The translations under genes and the position numbers were made by a program. Below are positions 1 to 3,839 of a stretch of 5,985 nucleotides of DNA, one piece after another. Positions within the stretch are counted from its first letter, which is position 1. Each line of letters begins with the position of its first letter. The notes under the pieces were generated by a model, which ran no database searches, was not told the origin of the DNA, and saw only the letters and a list, made by a program, of their open reading frames with translations. Origin of the DNA: Acidobacteriota bacterium (GTDB taxonomy: Bacteria > Acidobacteriota > Blastocatellia > Pyrinomonadales > Pyrinomonadaceae); the NCBI GenBank assembly GCA_963169175.1, contig CAUJFK010000014.1, positions 1 to 5,985 on the forward strand, in the 5' to 3' direction.

Positions 1-432
1 GGGCGCAAGACCTTTGCCGCGTGGGAGACGTATTGGCCGACGCATTCGAACTTCTGGCCAAATTGCATGACCGCAACGAAATACGTCGCCTCGAACACGC
101 GCGACTCGAGCGATTGGCAGCCAAGCGTCTTTTTGAGCGGCGACCTAGCGGAAAAGGTCCGCGAGCTAAAACAAACCGACGGCCCTGATCTGCACGTAAT
201 GGGAAGCGCCGATATGCTCCAGACGCTCTTCAAAAATGATCTCGTCGATGGCCTCGAGCTGATGATAATCCCCGTCACGCTCGGCCAGGGCAAACGCCTC
301 TTCCAGGACGGCACGATCCCCGCGGCCTTCAAAGTAACCCAAGCTCAAGTCGCGCCAAAAGGCATCATCATCGCCTCCTACGAACGCGACGGCGACGTAA
401 AATCGGGAAGTCCGCAGATCGAAGAGGACTGA
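1..432 (+). CDS. Dihydrofolate reductase-like (RibD C-terminal domain) protein, 5' partial
   Basis: The frame is open from base 1, so the gene starts upstream of the window; the ATG at 67 is internal. The visible 143 residues begin with GRKTF, a conserved DHFR/RibD-C turn, and continue to a conserved block LHVMGSADMLQTLF (about residues 74-87 of the visible part), then LELMIIPVTLGQGKRLF. These blocks are typical of the YwjB/YyaP-like branch of the RibD C-terminal family, which have an NADPH-binding reductase fold. Members are usually about 180-200 residues, so roughly the first 40 residues are missing. The substrate cannot be assigned; most of these proteins are annotated only as dihydrofolate reductase family and are not proven folate enzymes. 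The tail after the core (GDVKSGSPQIEED) is a short hydrophilic extension. The last codons (GAG GAC TGA) are duplicated 150 bp downstream as part of a tandem repeat. The first inverted-repeat element begins 11 nt after the stop. Confidence 0.85.
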   Translation, partial: GRKTFAAWETYWPTHSNFWPNCMTATKYVASNTRDSSDWQPSVFLSGDLAEKVRELKQTDGPDLHVMGSADMLQTLFKNDLVDGLELMIIPVTLGQGKRLFQDGTIPAAFKVTQAQVAPKGIIIASYERDGDVKSGSPQIEED

Positions 433-573
433 AGGATAAGAAGATTCACCACAGAGGCACGGAGAGCACAGAGGGTTTTTGAGCGGGCTGTTTAGTTTAA
501 TTGGTTGAATATTGCTATAAAAATTCCTAATCTTTTCTCAGTGTCCTCTGTGACTCTGTGGTGAATTAATATT
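424..573. repeat. 150-bp tandem duplication, unit 1 (includes the end of the upstream CDS)
   Basis: Unit 1 starts inside the upstream gene with its last two sense codons and stop, and contains inverted-repeat element E1. Fifteen bases from 424 recur exactly at 574, and 32 bases from 533 recur exactly at 683, all at an offset of 150. The middle has diverged. The simplest reading is that unit 2 is a later copy of unit 1 that carried off the gene's 3' end. Confidence 0.85.
444..567. repeat. Inverted-repeat element E1 (triple-heptamer arms)
   Basis: This is a 124-bp element with arms at 444-473 and 537-567. After an outer ATTCAC, the left arm has CACAGAG (450-456), a 1-nt spacer, CACGGAG (458-464), a 2-nt spacer and CACAGAG (467-473). 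The right arm is the mirror image: CTCAGTG (537-543), 2 nt, CTCTGTG (546-552), 1 nt, CTCTGTG (554-560), then GTGAATT. The mismatches between arms fall at heptamer position 4 and in the spacers. The interior is AT-rich and non-coding. No target-site duplication is evident. Confidence 0.9.
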
Positions 574-593
574 GAGGACTGAAGGATAGGAAA

Positions 594-717
594 ATTCACC
601 ACAGAGTCACGGAGCGCACGGAGGAGTTTTTAAGAGGTTGGTCGGGTGAATAAGTTAAATATTGCTACATAAAATCCTAATGTTTTCTCAGTGTCCTCTG
701 TGACTCTGTGGTGAGTT
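594..717. repeat. Inverted-repeat element E2
   Basis: This element is also 124 bp. The left-arm heptamers are CACAGAG 600-606, CACGGAG 608-614 and CACGGAG 617-623. The right-arm heptamers are at 687-693, 696-702 and 704-710. The outer right end is GTGAGTT rather than GTGAATT. The interior resembles E1 and especially E4, sharing a TTGCT...ATAA...TCCTAAT core. The right end lies 5 nt before the GxxExxY start codon. Confidence 0.9.
710..715 (+). promoter_or_regulatory. Candidate ribosome-binding site formed by the end of repeat E2
   Basis: GGTGAG lies 7 nt before the ATG at 723. GGTGA is complementary to the UCACC part of the 16S rRNA 3' end (the extension of the AGGAGGTGA anti-SD complement). 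No other purine-rich stretch lies upstream of this ATG. The repeat arm may therefore supply the translation signal; this is inference. Confidence 0.4.
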
Positions 718-722
718 AAATT

Positions 723-1094
723 ATGGAATTGAACGACTTAACTGAAAAGACCATTGGATGTGCGATCAAGGTGCACAGGGTTCTCGGACCGGGCTTGCTT
801 GAGAGTGCGTATGAGGTTTGTCTTGTCCATGAATTGAGAAAGGCTGGTTTGAGAGCCGAACGGCAGGTTGCGTTGCCGGTCATATACGAAGGCCTTCAGC
901 TTGATGCAGACTATTTTATCGACATATTGGTAGAAGACACGGTCGTTCTCGAACTGAAGTCCGTTGAACACCTCTTGCCGATCCACGAAGCCCAACTCTT
1001 AACCTACTTGAAGTTAGCGAACAAAAAGCTCGGACTGTTGATAAATTTCAACGTAACTTTGTTGAAAAACGGCATAAAGAGAAGAATTAACTGA
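723..1094 (+). CDS. GxxExxY protein (PD-(D/E)XK nuclease superfamily)
   Basis: This is a complete 123-residue protein of the GxxExxY family (PDDEXK_3 type). It has the signature G24-L-L-E27-S-A-Y30, then a nuclease-like core: D67 in the strand YFIDILVED, E77-L-K79 in the next strand, and the helix HEAQLLTYLKL (88-98). It ends with the family's usual LLINFNVTLLKNGIKRR block. E27, D67, E77 and K79 are all present, so a metal-dependent nuclease site could be intact. The length matches the family norm, so nothing suggests decay. The biochemical function of the family is not established to my knowledge. The gene fills almost exactly the space between elements E2 (ends 717) and E3 (starts 1097), with two elements on each side. 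The start is the ATG at 723; the only translation signal is the repeat-derived GGTGAG. A role in acting on the surrounding repeats is possible but unproven. Confidence 0.9.
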   Translation: MELNDLTEKTIGCAIKVHRVLGPGLLESAYEVCLVHELRKAGLRAERQVALPVIYEGLQLDADYFIDILVEDTVVLELKSVEHLLPIHEAQLLTYLKLANKKLGLLINFNVTLLKNGIKRRIN

Positions 1095-1096
1095 GG

Positions 1097-1224
1097 ATTC
1101 ACCACAGAGGCACGGCGAGCACAGAGATGTTTTAAAAGGGATTGTAGGGCGAAATGGGGGTGAAGCGTTCTGTGCAATTGTTTTGATTTTTTTCTTAGTG
1201 TCCTCTGTGACTCTGTGGTGAATT
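1097..1224. repeat. Inverted-repeat element E3 (most degenerate copy)
   Basis: This is a 128-bp element beginning 2 nt after the GxxExxY stop. The left heptamers are CACAGAG 1103-1109, CACGGCG 1111-1117 and CACAGAG 1120-1126. The right heptamers are CTTAGTG 1194-1200, CTCTGTG 1203-1209 and CTCTGTG 1211-1217, followed by GTGAATT. It carries the only two heptamers in the window that break the CACNGAG rule, and its interior does not resemble E1, E2 or E4. Confidence 0.9.
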
Positions 1225-1242
1225 CTTTGATAAACGGCATGA

Positions 1243-1366
1243 ATTCACCACAGAGCCACGGAGAGCACAGAGGATTTCTTAAAAGGCTGTTCAGGTGAAT
1301 AAATTGAGAGTTGCTCTATAACTTCCTAATCTTTTCTCAGTGTCCTCTGTGACTCTGTGGTGAATT
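1243..1366. repeat. Inverted-repeat element E4
   Basis: This 124-bp element follows E3 after 18 nt. The left heptamers are at 1249-1255, 1257-1263 and 1266-1272, and the right heptamers at 1336-1342, 1345-1351 and 1353-1359; all fit CACNGAG or its complement. The interior is close to that of E2 (shared GGTGAATAA, TTGCT and TCCTAAT words), although E3 is the nearer neighbour. The right end is 20 nt before the hydrolase ATG. Confidence 0.9.
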
Positions 1367-1386
1367 CTTTTGATTGGAGAATAAAT

Positions 1387-2241
1387 ATGAAGACAACAGC
1401 TTTTATTCTGATTATGTTTCTGGGGGGTGTCGTGTTGGGACAGCAAAAGCCAACTACAGGCTATGCGCCGGTTGATGGGTTGAAGATGTATTACGAGATA
1501 CACGGGAGCGGCGAGCCAGTGGTTTTGGTGCATGGGGCGTTTATGGCGATCTCGGGGGATTGGGTTGATTGGGTCAATGAGCTTGCCAAGACGCGGAAGG
1601 TGATCGCGGTTGAGATGCAGGGGCATGGGCGGACGGCGGATATAAAGCGCGATATTACTTATGAAAATTTGTCGGACGATGTGGCCGGCCTGCTCGACTA
1701 TCTGAAGATCGAACGCGCGGATATTGTCGGTTACAGCCTGGGTGCGGGTACCGCGATGATGTGTGCGATCCGTCATCCGGAAAAGGTCCGGAAGGTCGTA
1801 AGCATCTCGCACCCGATCCGACGCGACGGCTGGGTCAAGGAAGCTAACGATTTTTGGCCGAACTTCAACGTGGAGATGATGAAAGGCACGCCCACTGAAA
1901 CCGAGCGGGAGAAGCTTAATCCGGTGCGAGGCAGCTTCCCGGATTTTTTCAGTCACATCAAGGCGGCGGCCATGCGGCCGTGGGATTTCGGTGCCGATAA
2001 ATTCAAAGCGACCAAAGCTCCGATGTTCCTCATCTTCGGCGACGCGGACGGCGTGCGGATGGAGCACATCACCGAAATGTACCGTCTCAAAGGCGGCGGC
2101 AACATCCACGGCGACATGCAGCCACGCCCCGATACGCGTCTCGCAATCATCCCCAACACAACCCACGTCACGCTCATGAATCACCGACAAACGATCATCC
2201 CGATGATAAACGACTTTCTCGATGCAAAACCCCAGAAGTAG
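1387..2241 (+). CDS. Secreted alpha/beta-fold hydrolase
   Basis: This is a 284-residue alpha/beta hydrolase. The ATG at 1387 is chosen because GGAGA (1376-1380) lies 6 nt upstream and because it opens directly into a Sec-type signal peptide (K2, hydrophobic 5-17, likely cleavage near G18-Q19). A longer reading from GTG 1357 would begin inside the repeat. Fold landmarks are the oxyanion-hole turn VLVHGAF (46-52), GHGR (79-82), and the nucleophile elbow G115-Y-S117-L-G119, with S117 the nucleophile. The acid is D219 or D221 in FLIFGDADG, and the base is H260 in PNTTHVTLM. The catalytic triad therefore looks complete. The best guess is an esterase, lipase or related hydrolase acting in the periplasm or outside the cell; the substrate is unknown. 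It stands alone between repeat elements E4 and E5, so it is probably transcribed separately from its neighbours. Confidence 0.88.
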   Translation: MKTTAFILIMFLGGVVLGQQKPTTGYAPVDGLKMYYEIHGSGEPVVLVHGAFMAISGDWVDWVNELAKTRKVIAVEMQGHGRTADIKRDITYENLSDDVAGLLDYLKIERADIVGYSLGAGTAMMCAIRHPEKVRKVVSISHPIRRDGWVKEANDFWPNFNVEMMKGTPTETEREKLNPVRGSFPDFFSHIKAAAMRPWDFGADKFKATKAPMFLIFGDADGVRMEHITEMYRLKGGGNIHGDMQPRPDTRLAIIPNTTHVTLMNHRQTIIPMINDFLDAKPQK

Positions 2242-2260
2242 GGTCTCGGGGAGGAGATCA

Positions 2261-2404
2261 ATTCACCACAGAGGCACAGAGATCACAGAGATTCTGAACC
2301 AGCATTCTGTCGGCGTGCTTTTGCGTCCCGACGTTTTCTGCATTAGATCAAGATCTATTCGATCAAAATCTTTCTCCGTGTTCTCCGTGTCTCTGTGGTG
2401 AGAA
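2261..2404. repeat. Inverted-repeat element E5 (same arms, different interior)
   Basis: This is a 144-bp copy beginning 19 nt after the hydrolase stop. The left heptamers are CACAGAG at 2267-2273, 2275-2281 and 2284-2290. The right heptamers are CTCCGTG 2374-2380, CTCCGTG 2383-2389 and CTCTGTG 2391-2397. Spacing is again 1 and 2 nt, mirrored, and the outer ends are ATTCAC and GTGAGAA. The interior is longer and unrelated to E1-E4. It contains a hairpin (2309-2332) and an 11-nt imperfect direct repeat (2346-2356 and 2361-2371, 10 of 11 matching). Only the arms are conserved. Confidence 0.88.
2309..2338 (+). terminator. Weak candidate rho-independent terminator inside E5
   Basis: GTCGG (2309-2313) pairs with CCGAC (2328-2332). 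A mismatch and two G-T wobbles lie inside, then a GC/GC pair around a TTTT loop (2319-2322). GTTTTCT follows at 2333. It lies 68 nt after the hydrolase stop. The stem is imperfect and the U tract short. Confidence 0.3.
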
Positions 2405-2445
2405 AATCTTAAAAGGTTTAATATACCGACAACAGGTAAAAATAT

Positions 2446-2847
2446 ATGGCAAAAGTTACTGGCATTGGCGGGGTGTTTTTTAAGAGTAAGGGCAAAGGTG
2501 CTGAACTTGGGGCATGGTATAAGGAGAACCTTGGCATTGAGCTTGAGAGTTGGGGCGGGGCGATATTGCGTTGGGCCGATGATAAGGCCGACGATGACGG
2601 GCTTACGGTTTGGAACGCGGCGGACCACGATACGAAATGGTTCAGCCCTAGTGAATCTTCGTTTATGATCAACTATCGCATCGATAACATGGACGAAATG
2701 CTCGCACAGCTAAAACAAAACGGCGTCGAGATAGTCGCCGGGCCGGATTCCGCCGAAAACGGCAAATTCGCCTGGATAATCGACCCCGACGGAAACAAAG
2801 TCGAACTCTGGCAACCAATGGCCTGGGATGAGAAGAATAAGGGATAG
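2446..2847 (+). CDS. VOC (glyoxalase/bleomycin-resistance fold) family protein
   Basis: This 133-residue protein has one vicinal-oxygen-chelate domain made of two beta-alpha-beta-beta-beta halves. The N-terminal strand is TGIGGVFFKSK (5-15), followed by the helix GAELGAWYKENLGIEL (18-33), the usual position of the WYxxxLG motif. The second half has NYRIDNMDEMLAQLKQNGVEIV (76-97) and the hallmark IIDPDGNKVELWQP (111-124). E120 occupies the usual C-terminal metal-ligand position. The N-terminal histidine ligand of true glyoxalase I is absent (F11/F12 region), so a classical GlxI reaction should not be assumed; many such proteins have unknown substrates. The ATG at 2446 has only a weak AGG (2434-2436) 9 nt upstream. 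The gene is preceded by element E5 and followed by an antitoxin gene 38 nt later. Confidence 0.87.
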   Translation: MAKVTGIGGVFFKSKGKGAELGAWYKENLGIELESWGGAILRWADDKADDDGLTVWNAADHDTKWFSPSESSFMINYRIDNMDEMLAQLKQNGVEIVAGPDSAENGKFAWIIDPDGNKVELWQPMAWDEKNKG

Positions 2848-2858
2848 ATAGGTGTCAA

Positions 2859-2867
2859 TGATATAAT
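2859..2867 (+). promoter_or_regulatory. Candidate extended -10 promoter for the antitoxin gene
   Basis: TGATATAAT (TGn plus a perfect TATAAT at 2862-2867) lies just before the antitoxin gene. No convincing -35 box is visible at the right distance. A start site near 2873-2875 would give a very short leader and place the GAGG ribosome-binding site almost at the RNA 5' end. Confidence 0.35.
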
Positions 2868-2885
2868 TTGCTTGAGGTTAACAGT

Positions 2886-3113
2886 ATGTCAACAATCGCA
2901 GAAGCGGAGAAATTGGCATTCAGTCTCTTCGAAAAAGATCGGGCAGAATTGATCGGAAAGATCATTCGATCGCTTCCTTCGCCGGTTGTTGCGGAGGACG
3001 AGGATTGGGTGGAGGAAGCATTGCGCCGAGATCGCGAGATGGATGAGAAGCCCGATATGGTGCTTAGCGAAGAACAGTTCTTCACGTCGCTGCGAGAGTA
3101 CGTTCGCAAATGA
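2886..3113 (+). CDS. Addiction-module antitoxin (Unstab_antitox / CHP02574-like), partner toxin broken
   Basis: This is a 75-residue acidic protein resembling the addiction module component family (PF09720), antitoxins normally paired with RelE/ParE toxins. The pattern is an N-terminal helix with A-E-x-L-A followed by LFEKDRAELIGKIIRSLPSP (15-34), then an acidic E-D-E-D-W-V-E-E-A-L-R-R-D-R-E-M-D stretch typical of the family's toxin-binding tail. The ATG at 2886 is chosen because GAGG (2874-2877) lies 8 nt upstream; the upstream TTG at 2868 lacks such a site. Its stop codon overlaps the ATG of the next reading frame (ATGA, 3110-3113), the usual coupling for antitoxin-toxin pairs. That downstream frame is a decayed ParE-like toxin, so this antitoxin is probably orphaned. 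The family call rests on sequence pattern only. Confidence 0.75.
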   Translation: MSTIAEAEKLAFSLFEKDRAELIGKIIRSLPSPVVAEDEDWVEEALRRDREMDEKPDMVLSEEQFFTSLREYVRK

Positions 3114-3262
3114 CGGCGTTTTCCTCAATGCGTGTCAGATTACTTCGCAATATCTAGTCGGATATCGAGTCTGCAATGGACTATTATCTTCTGTATGCAG
3201 GTGCGGAATCGCTATTAAACTTCGATAAGATTCGTGATCAGGAAAATGGCCTATGGAAGTAG
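3110..3262 (+). pseudogene. Remnant of a ParE/RelE-family toxin (nonsense stop, C-terminal half missing)
   Basis: The frame starting at ATG 3110, overlapping the antitoxin stop as ATGA, reads 15 residues to a TAG (3155-3157). It then continues in the same frame with SDIESAMDYYLLYAG and further residues to TAG 3260-3262. D-I-E-x-A-M-D-Y-Y followed by A-G is the usual first helix of ParE toxins (D-I-x-x-A-x-x-Y-Y). Together with its position behind a PF09720-type antitoxin, this supports a toxin origin. Only about 50 of the expected 90-100 residues remain, and the reading then runs into the next antitoxin gene (ATG 3253). The toxin should be non-functional even if the TAG were read through. A sequencing error could explain the TAG but not the missing C-terminal half, which normally carries the catalytic or gyrase-binding residues. 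Confidence 0.6.
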
Positions 3263-3492
3263 TAAAGCAAAATGTCAGAGTGACGGCGGATCGGAAGGTG
3301 TTGATCGAGCTGCCGCAGACTGCTTTGCCGAATCAGACGGCGGAGGTTATTGTTTTGTTTGAGAGTGCGGCGCCGGGTGCGGATAGGTTGGCAGAGATCG
3401 ACGCGGCGATGTCTGATCCATTATTTTTGGCTGATCTTGACGAGATCCGTGAGGACTTTCGTCATTTGGATGCTGAAGAGGTGGGCCGTTGA
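3253..3492 (+). CDS. Antitoxin of the downstream MazF/PemK toxin
   Basis: This 79-residue acidic protein lies directly upstream of a MazF gene and overlaps it by 4 nt. Residues 4-37 look like a beta-rich N-terminal domain (VKQNVRVTADRKVLIELP, then AEVIVLFE), similar in style to small swapped-hairpin-like antitoxins. The C-terminal part is acidic and helical, from ADRLAEIDAAMSDPLFLADL (43-62) to the end, and is the likely toxin-binding tail. No exact family can be named with confidence; the role rests mainly on position and acidic composition. AGGA (3240-3243) lies 9 nt before the ATG. The gene's first 10 bases overlap the end of the degenerate ParE frame, so this module may have arrived by recombination into the older one. 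Confidence 0.72.
   Translation: MEVVKQNVRVTADRKVLIELPQTALPNQTAEVIVLFESAAPGADRLAEIDAAMSDPLFLADLDEIREDFRHLDAEEVGR
3478..3483 (+). promoter_or_regulatory. Shine-Dalgarno site fixing the TTG start of mazF
   Basis: GAGGTG lies 5 nt before TTG 3489, inside the last codons of the antitoxin gene. It matches the anti-SD sequence well and supports the unusual TTG start. The start overlaps the antitoxin stop (TTGA), implying translational coupling. Confidence 0.6.
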
Positions 3493-3839
3493 AAATTGAG
3501 CGATGGAGCGTTTGGCTTGCCGGCCTTGATCCAACTGTCGGGTCGGAACAGGGAAAGACCCGTCCCGTAATTGTGATCAGCCAGACCCCGATCAATGATC
3601 GTCTGCCGGTTGTAAACGTCCTTCCGATAACTTCGCGAAAACCTGGGCGACGTGTCTATCCGAACGAGGCTTTGTTCGATGCCGGGACGGCGAATCCGCC
3701 GAATGAATCGATAGTGCTTTGCTTTGAGATCCGTACGCTCGATAAGCAGCGCCTCATCAAACACATCGGCGACCGAAATAACACTAACATTCAGGAAGCA
3801 ATAGTCGAGGCTCTTTGCTTCCAACTCGAAATACGATGA
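3489..3839 (+). CDS. mazF: MazF/PemK-family mRNA interferase toxin
   Basis: This 116-residue toxin begins with a TTG codon. Members cleave single-stranded mRNA at short specific sites and are held inactive by the cognate antitoxin. The N-terminus aligns without a gap to Bacillus subtilis MazF: the hallmark LDPTVGSEQGKTRPVIVIS (13-31) places the conserved arginine at R25. T48 in LPITS (45-49) matches the second conserved catalytic residue of that protein. The C-terminal FEIRTLDKQRLIKHIG block corresponds to the MazF segment that contributes to the dimer and RNA site. Length and both catalytic residues are normal, so the toxin should be active; its cut site cannot be read from sequence. The stop overlaps the korA ATG (ATGA, 3836-3839), so the toxin and a central metabolic gene appear translationally coupled. 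Confidence 0.92.
   Translation: MKIERWSVWLAGLDPTVGSEQGKTRPVIVISQTPINDRLPVVNVLPITSRKPGRRVYPNEALFDAGTANPPNESIVLCFEIRTLDKQRLIKHIGDRNNTNIQEAIVEALCFQLEIR

Larger units (their letters stand above)
574..723. repeat. 150-bp tandem duplication, unit 2
   Basis: This is the second copy of the unit at 424-573. It opens with a non-coding copy of the upstream gene's terminal codons (gaggactga, 574-582) and contains element E2. Its last base is the A of the GxxExxY start codon, so the duplication boundary lies at that gene's start. Confidence 0.85.

Noticed and set aside
1004..1240. Minus-strand frame through E3 with residues such as TTESQRTLRKK
   Set aside because: It is translation of the CACNGAG repeats themselves, a common annotation artefact; no family pattern.
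444..1366. Classical MITE or insertion sequence
   Set aside because: No transposase and no target-site duplications could be seen at the element ends, and tandem duplication explains E1/E2. A MITE origin remains possible but is not supported here.
1357..1386. Extended hydrolase start at GTG 1357
   Set aside because: It would place the first codons inside repeat E4 and bury the signal peptide; ATG 1387 has GGAGA 6 nt upstream.
1291..2190. Minus-strand frame of 299 codons opposite the hydrolase
   Set aside because: It begins opposite hydrolase codons and ends in repeat sequence; the + strand frame has signal peptide, catalytic motifs and a Shine-Dalgarno site.
444..2404. CRISPR array
   Set aside because: The repeats are inverted pairs with long, uneven, partly related interiors and a gene between them; there is no regular direct-repeat/spacer unit and no cas gene.
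2868..2885. Antitoxin start at TTG 2868
   Set aside because: It overlaps the TATAAT promoter-like box by sitting just after it and lacks a Shine-Dalgarno site; ATG 2886 has GAGG at good spacing.
3815..3835. Extended korA start at TTG 3815
   Set aside because: Rare codon without a clear ribosome-binding site, giving 7 extra residues inside mazF; ATG 3836 makes the typical ATGA overlap.
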